This document shows positions 35,346 through 43,297 of a stretch of DNA of 64,000 nucleotides, piece after piece. A model generated the notes under the pieces. It was not told where the DNA came from. It did no database searches and saw nothing but the letters and a program-made list of their open reading frames with translations. Origin of the DNA: Flavobacteriales bacterium UBA7666 (GTDB lineage: Bacteria; Bacteroidota; Bacteroidia; Flavobacteriales_D; Crocinitomicaceae). Location of the stretch: positions 62,001 to 126,000 of the forward strand of contig DLHO01000027.1 of the NCBI GenBank assembly GCA_002483265.1, read 5' to 3'. The number at the start of each line of letters is the position of its first letter. Position 1 is the stretch's first letter. The position numbers and the translations under genes were made by a program.

Positions 35346-37073
35346 TTAGAAGCGAATCGTTACGCCAATCATAGCCTGAAAGCCTTGAGTAGGGTAATTA
35401 TACCATCTTTTATAGCGTTGAGCAGCCACATTGTTCAAATTAATGAAACCGGAAACACGTTTGTTGTAACGATATTCCAAGCCAATGTTAGCATCTGCCA
35501 AGAAACCAAGTTTGAATGCGTATTGGTTGTTTTCTTCTAATACATCTTTGCCTGAAGCAAATACCATCGCTCTTCTTCCGCCTTCTAAGTTTGCATCAAT
35601 AGTTAAGATGAACTTGTCATATAAGTTGTAAGTTCCTCTTAATACAATTTGAAATTGAGGAAGATTCCAGGCAAAAATATTGTTCTTAGCATTGTAAGAA
35701 TAATAGCGTCCGATTACATCGATCTTCACCTTTTCTTTCAACTGATAATAGATGGATCCTTCCAACTTGGTAATATTCATCGTATCGTAAATCACATTGA
35801 AACGATTTCCACCCGAATAAGTAGTGTCCGTTACGAAAAGCGCTTTGTTCTTCACGTGTGAAAAACTCGCAAATGCATTGAATCCGATTCGTTTGGATAA
35901 AGTTCCTTTTATTCCGATATAACCGTCAGCAGCTTTGTGTTCATTCTGCAAGGAAACATTCGATAATGAAAATTCATTCTCATCTGTAATTCGCTTGAAT
36001 GATTGTTGTGTCAAACCTCCTGTTACACCAACATAAGGGATTAGGATATCATTGAACAGGGAATACTTTACTTCGGCAACAGGATAGAGGTAAACCTTGT
36101 TTTTTGTTCCAAGACTGGCGGTCAGATCTAATCCGATTTTAGCTTTCAGTTTCAAATTTTTGGAGTAAGTGCTGATACTTGGCTTCAAACTAATGATGGT
36201 GTTTTTGTTCTCCAAACCGAAATTATCGAAGCCCGGCATGGTGTCATTTATAATACCGTATTTGTATGAATTATGAAGAATGTCTAAATCTGCGGCAAAA
36301 ATTTCAGTACCCCATTTGTATTCGGCTCCTGTGCGGATTGCAAAGAAATTCTCGCGTGCATTCCAATCATTCAGGGAATCTGGTTTCGGTTTTTTGTCAT
36401 TGAAATGACGGTATTCCATTCCGATTCTCCAATTCAAGCCCAAACTGTCTTTTTCATGCGAATGAAAACCACCTTTTAAACCAAAGGTATTGAAACGTTG
36501 TGCAATGCTGTCTTTATCTGCATCTTCATTTGGGAAACCATAAAAATGAAGTCCTTGATTGCGGTAATAAGATTCCACATCCCAGCTGTATTTCTTCTCA
36601 TTTACACCCACAAATCCACGTACATTCGTTCGGTCAAAATTTGCCGGAGCAACATTTCTCATTTTCCCGAAAGAACTCAAATGCTGGATGCTTCCACCGT
36701 AGTTCATTTTTCTACTGCGACCATTATTGTAATAAACTTCAGCAAGTGGCATCAATAAAGATCCGATTCCAATGCGTGCGTATCCGTTATACAATTGCGG
36801 TAACTTTTGTTGCAAGTTGACCTTTGCCGGTTCAATCTTTGGGATCTCAAAAGTGGGTTCGTAATTGATTGAAAGCAGCGGATACGAAGTTGTTGGAATA
36901 GGGAAAATCGTGTCCAGAATTTTTGGCTGAGAATTCAAACGACTCGCATTTTCTACAGATCTAATTCCGGTAGCGTTAATGATGACATCGTTATCATTCT
37001 GCCCGAAGACATTCGAAAATGATCCGATCAATACCGCACTTACAAGCGTTAATATGTGTGTACTTCTCTTCAT
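35346..37073 (-). CDS. Outer-membrane beta-barrel protein (TonB-receptor-like barrel)
   Basis: A 575-residue exported protein (signal MKRSTHILTLVSAVLIGSFS). No plug domain is present. After a short proline-rich N-terminus come many amphipathic strands with alternating residues, ending in a typical C-terminal strand with final phenylalanine (GFQAMIGVTIRF). It is therefore an outer-membrane barrel. Its start codon overlaps the stop of the large TPR gene (TAATG), so the two are translationally coupled and probably act together. Function unknown; this pairing of TPR and plugless barrel may form an envelope complex. Confidence 0.82.
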   Translation of the reverse strand: MKRSTHILTLVSAVLIGSFSNVFGQNDNDVIINATGIRSVENASRLNSQPKILDTIFPIPTTSYPLLSINYEPTFEIPKIEPAKVNLQQKLPQLYNGYARIGIGSLLMPLAEVYYNNGRSRKMNYGGSIQHLSSFGKMRNVAPANFDRTNVRGFVGVNEKKYSWDVESYYRNQGLHFYGFPNEDADKDSIAQRFNTFGLKGGFHSHEKDSLGLNWRIGMEYRHFNDKKPKPDSLNDWNARENFFAIRTGAEYKWGTEIFAADLDILHNSYKYGIINDTMPGFDNFGLENKNTIISLKPSISTYSKNLKLKAKIGLDLTASLGTKNKVYLYPVAEVKYSLFNDILIPYVGVTGGLTQQSFKRITDENEFSLSNVSLQNEHKAADGYIGIKGTLSKRIGFNAFASFSHVKNKALFVTDTTYSGGNRFNVIYDTMNITKLEGSIYYQLKEKVKIDVIGRYYSYNAKNNIFAWNLPQFQIVLRGTYNLYDKFILTIDANLEGGRRAMVFASGKDVLEENNQYAFKLGFLADANIGLEYRYNKRVSGFINLNNVAAQRYKRWYNYPTQGFQAMIGVTIRF

Positions 37074-40000
37074 TATTTCCCTGTTTTTTCATCCACTTCA
37101 ATTACCGTAGGCTCGCTCGGATTGGTTAAAGTTTTTGGTTGTGTTTTCAATTGCATGATCTCATTGTACAATTCCCCTGCTTCCTGCTGCACGCCGTCAT
37201 CTTTTACCGGATAATGATCGATAACAGATTTGATGGTGTTTTCTGCCTGGAACAGATCTTTTTTCTGAAGCAATACTTTCGTCTGAAGAATTAATCCTTT
37301 TGCGATCCAGTAATCATAACCCGGTTTCATTTTGAGCAATTCCCGGATGATGGTTTCCGTTTTGGTATAGTCTGCCTGTTCAAAAGCATTCAAAGCAAGC
37401 GTATACTTAGATTCAGCACCCCAAACGGTTGTCGTGTTTTTGATCACATAATCCAAAGACAACTGTGCTTCTGCGTAGCGTTTTTCTTTAGAAAGTGAAA
37501 TTCCTTTGATGTATTCTGCTTCCAGTTTCAATTGCGTAGTTTGCTGAACACCCAATACTTTTTGAGCGTATTCCACAGCGTTTGCGAAGTTCTCCAACAA
37601 GAAATGACAGCGCATCAATCCAATTCGGGCATTGTTCAAATATTCCGGATTGGAACTGGTTTCTTCCGTTCGTTTATAATACGGAAGTGCTGCTTCTTTT
37701 TGGTTCCCGTTGAAAAGGAACTTGGCTGTTCTAACCGAAGCTAACTCTGTGTAGTCATCATTCGGGCCGGCAAGTGTGATTTTATAAATGGCAATCGCAT
37801 CCGATTCTTTTTTCAGTCGATACAATGCATCTGCTTTTTGATTCATTGCATCACGATAAAATTTACCATTCGGATATTTATTCAAATATTTGTCGAATTC
37901 GATAATGGAAGCATTCCACTCGGATTTTTCATACTGATCGAATCCAAGACGATAGTACTCATCTTCTACTTGAGTTGCAATTGAATCGGCACAGCTGTAT
38001 TTTCCTGCAAGACTTTCTATTTTGTTTAACAAGCGTTGCGCACGATATACGGATACAAGCGAACTTACTTCGCGCTCACAGATCGTATCACTTACGGTAA
38101 ACTCATTCAATACTTTCGTATAATAGGTTTCTGCCTGATTGTAATTAGCACGTTGGAACGCAATATCACCCAAATAGTGATAAGCATCTTTCACTATATT
38201 ACTTGATGGATAATCAGAAATGATTTGTTTGTAATAACGTTCTGCTTTATCCAAATTCGCTGTCTCAAAATAAGCGCGTGCAATGTCGCTGATTGCGCGC
38301 TGCATGTATCTGGATTTAGGATAATTGTTGATCAAATCCGTTAAACTTTGAATCCGCTCTTCTTGCTTATTCATGAAGTTGTAGGTGCGAGCCATGTAGT
38401 ACAAAGCCTGATCATCATATCCAGCTTTTAAATTATAAGCAGCTTTATAATTATCAATTGCGGCTTGGTTGATTGCATTATCTGCCTGTACAATTCTATA
38501 ATACTCATCTCCCAAACGCATGTATGCATCCGCCTTTTTGTGGATATCCGTTAAGTTTGGCTGTTTCAAATAATCTCTGAATGCAGTTTGGGTTTCTTTA
38601 TAATCTTTCAGTGCCAAATAAGCATATCCTTTGTTATACATGGCATCATTTCGTAAACCACTCAATTGGGAACCAGACATTCCCATGAACTGATTGTATT
38701 TCTTAATTGCTTCCGAATACTTCTTCAAATAGAATTCTGCATCTGCGCTCCAATACATCGCCTTCGCACTAACTTCCGGACTGATTGGATATTTATCAAC
38801 CAATTCAAATGCTGTGATAGCGTTTGTATATTCCGATTTCTGGAATAATTCCACTCCTCTGTTAAATGCAATCAACTGATAAGCGGATTTTAGTTTAATA
38901 TCTTTAGTTGTAAGTTGATCTAAAGATTCAAGTGCTTTTTGGTAATTCTTTGTCGAAGTATAAACATTAACCAAATACTGATAGATAACCGGTTTCCGTT
39001 TTGAATCCGGATATTTTTCAAGATATAATTTGAATGCTTCAACGGCTTCATCGTAGGCATTCATGTCCAATTTGTATGAAAGCAGGGCATAATTGTACAA
39101 GGCATCTTCCTGAATCATTTTGTCCATGTCCAACTGACTTGCTGCTTCGAAGGCAGTTCGTGCATAAACCAATTCGCCTAGATTGGTGTAACATTCTCCT
39201 GCATGATACAATGCAATCTGACCTAGGACATCTTTTTCACGGGCTACACGATCAAAGTACTTAACGGCTTTTGTACAATTCGATGTCCGCGAATAAGCCA
39301 AAGCAAGTGCATAATCATCGTCTCGCGTGGTATTCGATTTGGAATTGTACAATTCCAGGTAAGGAAGTGCTTCATCATATTTTTCGAGATGGAAATAACT
39401 GTCTCCGATAATATGACTGATTTCCACTTGTTCAGCCGGCTTCAAACTGTCAACCTTGCTTGGTGCGAAGTCAACTACATCCTGGTATTTGTGCTGAATG
39501 TAATAGATCTGTGTGATGTAATAAGGCACAACGCGATTGAAACGGTTATCAGTCAATAGTTTTTCAAATCCTTCCAAAGCGGTTTGGTACGAACTGTCTA
39601 AATAACAAATGTGTGAGTAGTAATACAAACTTGGTGCTCCGTATTGACTGGTTGAGTCTTTTACCTCAAAGAAAGCCAGTTTTGATTCAGGATAGTTCTT
39701 TTCGTCAAAGTAAGCATAACCCAATTTGAAGTAATATTCCTCTTGATTCTCTTTATCAACGGTAGATCTGTTTAATTCTTTGAAGTATTGAATGGATCGT
39801 TTGTAGTCCTTTTTTTGATAGTAGTAACGACCAATTTGGAAAAGAATATTGCTTCGATAAATGCTTTCAGGATATTCTCTGTTGAATGTTTCCAGGAGAT
39901 CAATGGCGTCATTATTGAATAGTTCCAATGCGGAAAGCCCCTCATAATACAAGGCTTTGATGTAGTATGAATCATTTTTGGAACCTTTGTAATCAGTGAT

Positions 40001-40159
40001 AAATAGGCGGAATTCTTTACGTGCTGCACTGTATTGTTCTTTCTCAAACAAATCTTCTGCTTTGTAGAATCCACTAAGAGGAGAATGGTACTTCTCACTT
40101 GCTTGGGACCATGCCGAAGAACTTGCAACAAGTAGAAAAAGGATAAATATAAAACGCAT
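37073..40159 (-). CDS. Large periplasmic tetratricopeptide-repeat protein
   Basis: A 1028-residue exported protein (signal MRFIFILFLLVASSSAWSQ) made almost wholly of TPR-like helix pairs. Examples are YYFKLGYAYFDEKNYPESKL, QALYYMARTYNFMNKQEE and DAYHYLGDIAFQRANYNQAE. About 20 repeats span residues 30-1000, followed by a short unstructured tail. It is a scaffold for protein-protein contacts in the periplasm. The downstream barrel gene is coupled by TAATG. The divergent neighbour is ftsE, but a functional link is not shown. Repeats are diverged enough that DNA-level tandem repeats are not seen. Confidence 0.9.
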   Translation of the reverse strand: MRFIFILFLLVASSSAWSQASEKYHSPLSGFYKAEDLFEKEQYSAARKEFRLFITDYKGSKNDSYYIKALYYEGLSALELFNNDAIDLLETFNREYPESIYRSNILFQIGRYYYQKKDYKRSIQYFKELNRSTVDKENQEEYYFKLGYAYFDEKNYPESKLAFFEVKDSTSQYGAPSLYYYSHICYLDSSYQTALEGFEKLLTDNRFNRVVPYYITQIYYIQHKYQDVVDFAPSKVDSLKPAEQVEISHIIGDSYFHLEKYDEALPYLELYNSKSNTTRDDDYALALAYSRTSNCTKAVKYFDRVAREKDVLGQIALYHAGECYTNLGELVYARTAFEAASQLDMDKMIQEDALYNYALLSYKLDMNAYDEAVEAFKLYLEKYPDSKRKPVIYQYLVNVYTSTKNYQKALESLDQLTTKDIKLKSAYQLIAFNRGVELFQKSEYTNAITAFELVDKYPISPEVSAKAMYWSADAEFYLKKYSEAIKKYNQFMGMSGSQLSGLRNDAMYNKGYAYLALKDYKETQTAFRDYLKQPNLTDIHKKADAYMRLGDEYYRIVQADNAINQAAIDNYKAAYNLKAGYDDQALYYMARTYNFMNKQEERIQSLTDLINNYPKSRYMQRAISDIARAYFETANLDKAERYYKQIISDYPSSNIVKDAYHYLGDIAFQRANYNQAETYYTKVLNEFTVSDTICEREVSSLVSVYRAQRLLNKIESLAGKYSCADSIATQVEDEYYRLGFDQYEKSEWNASIIEFDKYLNKYPNGKFYRDAMNQKADALYRLKKESDAIAIYKITLAGPNDDYTELASVRTAKFLFNGNQKEAALPYYKRTEETSSNPEYLNNARIGLMRCHFLLENFANAVEYAQKVLGVQQTTQLKLEAEYIKGISLSKEKRYAEAQLSLDYVIKNTTTVWGAESKYTLALNAFEQADYTKTETIIRELLKMKPGYDYWIAKGLILQTKVLLQKKDLFQAENTIKSVIDHYPVKDDGVQQEAGELYNEIMQLKTQPKTLTNPSEPTVIEVDEKTGK

Positions 40160-40261
40160 TACAACTATTTTAAGATAGTAAAATTAAGTAGTCCCTAGGG
40201 AGAAAGGGTGCTTGCGTTCAAAAGTTTTAAACGTATAACTGTTAAGAGATAATCTCGTTAC

Positions 40262-40386
40262 ACCTGAATTTCATGAATTGGAATCCTGAAATTTACATTT
40301 GGGTATTATCCTGAAATTTTTGGCTTGTTCAAACAGGTTCAATAGGTGCAAAGAGTTCAAATGAAAATTGAACCTTTTCAACCCTT
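40262..40386. repeat. Cluster of short repeats upstream of ftsE
   Basis: Two perfect copies of ATCCTGAAATTT begin at 40283 and 40308, with a partial copy (CCTGAATTTC) at 40263. Next come GTTCAA words at 40327, 40337 and 40355 and TTGAAC at 40368, including the inverted pair GGTTCAAT/ATTGAACC (arms at 40336-40343 and 40367-40374). The region is the 260-bp divergent spacer between ftsE and the TPR operon and may contain regulatory sites. Confidence 0.45.
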
Positions 40387-40420
40387 GATCTTTTTTGAAT
40401 CTTTAAATAAACTCAAATAG

Positions 40421-41131
40421 GTGGAGAAAGTTATTCGCATTCAAAACGGAAGGATTGATCAGCTTGGTCAAACGGTTCTTGATAACATCAATTTCGAGGT
40501 GGAATCGGATGAACTGGTTTTTTTAATTGGAAAAACGGGTTCCGGGAAAAGTAGTTTATTGAAAGTGCTTTACGGAGAATTGGAACTAAGCGAAGGCTCA
40601 GGATCCATGGTAGAGTATGATCTGAAGAAACTTTCCAAAAGACAAATTCCAAATCTTCGCCGAAAATTGGGTGTGGTTTTTCAGGATTTCCAATTGCTGT
40701 CTGATCGTTCTATCAATGACAACCTGCGTTTCGTGATGAAAGCTACCGGCTGGAAAGACAAACGCGAAATGGATCAGCGCATTCGTACCGTTTTATCTAT
40801 GGTTGGTTTGGAAGGGAAGGAACACATTCAGCCTCACCGCCTTTCGGGAGGAGAACAACAGCGCGTTGCGATTGCCCGGGCTTTAATTAATCATCCGAAA
40901 GTAATCATTGCGGATGAGCCGACCGGAAATCTGGATCCGGAAACTTCAACGGAAATTATGCACCTGATTGTTGCCGTTGCCAAAGAAGAAAAGGCAGCTG
41001 TGATCATGGCTACACATGATATGTCTTTGATCGAAAAATTCCCCGGAAAGGTCTATAAAGTGGAAAACAAAGAATTGAGATCATTGGATATGATGAATCG
41101 ATTTGATCCGTTCCAGCCTTTGTTTGATTAA
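40421..41131 (+). CDS. ftsE: Cell-division ATP-binding protein FtsE
   Basis: A 236-residue ABC ATPase: Walker A LIGKTGSGKSSLLK, Q-loop VVFQDFQLLSDRS, signature LSGGEQQRVAIARAL, Walker B VIIADEPTGNLDP, H-loop MATHDMSLI. The Q-D-F-Q-L-L segment after the Q-loop is characteristic of FtsE, which with FtsX controls peptidoglycan hydrolases at the septum. ftsX is not adjacent, as is usual in Bacteroidota. The C-terminal extension (MMNRFDPFQPLFD) is also lineage-typical. The start is a GTG at 40421. Confidence 0.88.
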   Translation: MEKVIRIQNGRIDQLGQTVLDNINFEVESDELVFLIGKTGSGKSSLLKVLYGELELSEGSGSMVEYDLKKLSKRQIPNLRRKLGVVFQDFQLLSDRSINDNLRFVMKATGWKDKREMDQRIRTVLSMVGLEGKEHIQPHRLSGGEQQRVAIARALINHPKVIIADEPTGNLDPETSTEIMHLIVAVAKEEKAAVIMATHDMSLIEKFPGKVYKVENKELRSLDMMNRFDPFQPLFD

Positions 41132-41346
41132 ATTAAGGAGACGCTTTGCTAAAATATGAACAATCCTTTAGAATCCCTCGAAAGTGAGTTGTAATAAAGG
41201 ATAAAGCTGATTTGTTATATTAAAAGTAGCATTGATCGGAGTAATGATTATCTGCTATGTTCCGCAAGGATAATTGAAATGCTTCACGTTTTGTGATGGA
41301 ATTATTCCCGAAATCATTGTAGCTTTACAACTCAAAAAACATCCCC

Positions 41347-42681
41347 TTGAAGCAGCTTCTCATTATCGACGACGAAGAAAAACACCGCTCATTATTGGCT
41401 CGGATTATTCGATCCGAAGGCTATGATGTATTTGAGGCGGGAGATTGTGCTTCGGGTTTAAAAAAACTGAGTGCAAAGAGCATTGATGTTGTTCTTTGCG
41501 ACGTCAAATTACCTGATGGATCCGGGGTGGAACTCGTGCCGAAAATAAAGGAATTTCATCCCGATACGGAAATCATTTTACTGACTGCTTTCGGGAATAT
41601 TGCAGACAGTGTTCAGGCAATGAAGGATGGTGCATTCGATTACATTGTGAAGGGTAACGACAACGATAAGATCCTTCCACTTCTTTCCCGTGCTTTTGAA
41701 AAGGTTGAACTGAAGAAACGGGTTCGTGAATTAGAAAAACGCGTTGGAAAAAAATATTCGTTCGACTCCATAATTGGTACTTCACCATTAATTGTAAAGG
41801 CAATTGAACTTGCAAGAAAAGTAGCAGGAACAGATGCCAATGTACTATTGACAGGAGAAACAGGAACGGGGAAAGAAGTGTTTGCTGAAGCCATTCACCT
41901 GGCAAGTGACCGTGCAGGAAAAAGTTTTGTTGCCCTCAATTGCAGCACCTTTAGTAAAGAGATCTTGGAAAGCGAATTGTTCGGACATAAACAAGGATCT
42001 TTTACTGGTGCTATTAAGGATCAGAAGGGATTGATCGAAGAAGCTAACGGTGGCACACTGTTTTTGGACGAAATTGGAGAAATGCCTTTGGAGTTACAGG
42101 CGAAATTACTGCGGGTGCTGGAAACATCTGAGTATTTCAAAATTGGTGATACGAAACCAAGTCATTCTAACTTCAGGCTAATAGCTGCGACAAACCGCGA
42201 TCTCAAAACAGAATCAGAAGAGCACCGTTTTCGGGCTGATCTTTATTTCCGACTGAACGTTTTCCAGATAGAGCTTCCTGCATTGCGCGAGCGCTCAAAA
42301 GACATCAAATTACTGACAGGGCATTTTGTGGAACAATTCTCCGCAAAAGCCAATCGCAGACCGATGAAAATAGGAGAGCATTTTCTAGAAAAACTAGTTT
42401 TGTATTCTTGGCCGGGAAATATCAGAGAACTCAAAAACATTCTTGAACGTGCTGTAATTCTCGCTGATGGAGATACCTTAACAATAGAAACACTTCCTCC
42501 TGAAATTCAATTGATTCATGAACAGAAAAGCACACTCTCCGCATTTTCAATGGCAAGTGTAGAAAAACTGCACATTCAGAAGGTATTGAACCATACAAAA
42601 GGAAACAAAGCTGAAGCAGCTCGTTTGTTAGAGATCGGCATAGCTACATTGTATCGAAAAATAGAAGAATACAAGTTATAG
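41347..42681 (+). CDS. NtrC-type sigma-54-dependent response regulator
   Basis: A 444-residue activator. It has a receiver domain (IIDDEEKHRSLL; phosphoacceptor D in VVLCDVKLPDGSG; TAFG; K in DYIVKG), then an AAA+ domain with Walker A LTGETGTGKEV, the sigma-54 contact loop in the variant form GSFTGA, and Walker B GGTLFLDEIGEM. A Fis-type helix-turn-helix (KGNKAEAARLLEIGIATLYR) ends it. The start is a TTG. It has its own terminator and stands just upstream of the kdp operon with its split sensor, so it is the natural output partner of the kinase at 50253. That pairing is inferred from position. Confidence 0.93.
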   Translation: MKQLLIIDDEEKHRSLLARIIRSEGYDVFEAGDCASGLKKLSAKSIDVVLCDVKLPDGSGVELVPKIKEFHPDTEIILLTAFGNIADSVQAMKDGAFDYIVKGNDNDKILPLLSRAFEKVELKKRVRELEKRVGKKYSFDSIIGTSPLIVKAIELARKVAGTDANVLLTGETGTGKEVFAEAIHLASDRAGKSFVALNCSTFSKEILESELFGHKQGSFTGAIKDQKGLIEEANGGTLFLDEIGEMPLELQAKLLRVLETSEYFKIGDTKPSHSNFRLIAATNRDLKTESEEHRFRADLYFRLNVFQIELPALRERSKDIKLLTGHFVEQFSAKANRRPMKIGEHFLEKLVLYSWPGNIRELKNILERAVILADGDTLTIETLPPEIQLIHEQKSTLSAFSMASVEKLHIQKVLNHTKGNKAEAARLLEIGIATLYRKIEEYKL

Positions 42682-42703
42682 AATACGTTCTTATCATTTT
42701 GAT

Positions 42704-42733
42704 AAAAGCCTCTCATTTTGAGAGGCTTTTTTT
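42704..42733 (+). terminator. Intrinsic terminator of the sigma-54 activator gene
   Basis: A perfect 12-bp stem AAAAGCCTCTCA/TGAGAGGCTTTT with a 3-nt loop, followed by TTT. It separates the regulator transcript from the kdp operon. Confidence 0.92.
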
Positions 42734-42791
42734 ATGTCTTGAAATTTCAGACTCGTTCAAAACCACTATATAACAAGGAGTTAGCTCCCCA

Positions 42792-42818
42792 TTCCATTTA
42801 ATGGAACAACAATTGGCA
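42792..42818 (+). promoter_or_regulatory. Sigma-54-like promoter and palindrome before the kdp operon
   Basis: TGGAACAACAATTGGCA (42802-42818) resembles the -24/-12 pattern TGGCAC-N5-TTGCA, with A for C at the -24 side and an extra G at -12. It overlaps the 15-bp palindrome TTCCATT-T-AATGGAA (42792-42806). The first ORF of the operon starts at 42841. The match is imperfect; it is supported mainly by the neighbouring sigma-54 activator. Confidence 0.4.
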
Positions 42819-42840
42819 TAGCGCATTTAAAATTTAAAAA

Positions 42841-43119
42841 ATGATGCGCAATAGAAACAATTACAGACGAATGAATCATTTGGCTGAACTGACAAAACAG
42901 TATGTATTGAAAGGGAACTTCAAACGTGTAAACGATTGTCTTGCAATCGCTGAATACCAGCTAAGAACAGGAACCACAGAAATGAAAAATGCCGTGGTCA
43001 ACGGGTTCTTGTTTTCCTATAGTTGCTTTATGGAAATGAACAGAGCTGCTTTGAATATTCCTCTTCCGGAATTATTGGAGAAAGAGTACGTAAAGCAGGT
43101 AAATGCTTTCGGAGTTTAA
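42841..43119 (+). CDS. Small hypothetical protein of the kdp operon (DUF7674-like)
   Basis: A 92-residue helical protein (MNHLAELTKQYVLKGNFKRV; CLAIAEYQLRTGT; MKNAVVNGFLFSYSCFMEM; PLPELLEKEYVKQVNAFG). Proteins with this pattern, about 90 residues, sit before kdpF-kdpA in Bacteroidota potassium operons, and I believe they are the DUF7674 family. Function is unknown; the position suggests a cytoplasmic modulator of Kdp expression or assembly. No signal peptide. Confidence 0.65.
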   Translation: MMRNRNNYRRMNHLAELTKQYVLKGNFKRVNDCLAIAEYQLRTGTTEMKNAVVNGFLFSYSCFMEMNRAALNIPLPELLEKEYVKQVNAFGV

Positions 43120-43123
43120 ACGG

Positions 43124-43213
43124 ATGTTTATGGAAGCGACACTACTTTGTGCAATAACACTCCTGCTTTTTTGGCTGTGTTACAAAGCCGTTCATTTTTT
43201 TGAAAATGTTTAA
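43124..43213 (+). CDS. 29-residue membrane peptide of the kdp operon
   Basis: A short ORF, MFMEATLLCAITLLLFWLC followed by YKAVHFFENV and stop. It has one hydrophobic helix and lies 4 bp after the previous stop and 3 bp before kdpF. A second possible start is the ATG at 43130. The dense packing and transmembrane character suggest a real micropeptide, perhaps a KdpF-like accessory helix. Confidence 0.6.
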   Translation: MFMEATLLCAITLLLFWLCYKAVHFFENV

Positions 43214-43216
43214 ATC

Positions 43217-43294
43217 ATGACAGCTCTATTTATTCTTGCGATAGCCGTGTTTGTTTACCTCGGTTACGTGCTTCTCAAACCTGAAAAATTCTAA
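43217..43294 (+). CDS. kdpF: Potassium-transporting ATPase subunit KdpF
   Basis: A 25-residue single-helix peptide, MTALFILAIAVFVYLGYVLL then KPEKF. The pattern V-Y-L-x-Y-x-L-L-x-P-E-x-F is that of KdpF, which stabilises the KdpABC complex in the inner membrane. It stops 3 bp before kdpA. The gene is too short for normal ORF calling. Confidence 0.85.
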   Translation: MTALFILAIAVFVYLGYVLLKPEKF

Positions 43295-43297
43295 TTC

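Noticed and set aside
41163..41203. Terminator after ftsE (ATCCTTTA/TAAAGGAT)
   Set aside because: The loop is about 24 nt and no T-tract follows, so the evidence is too weak.
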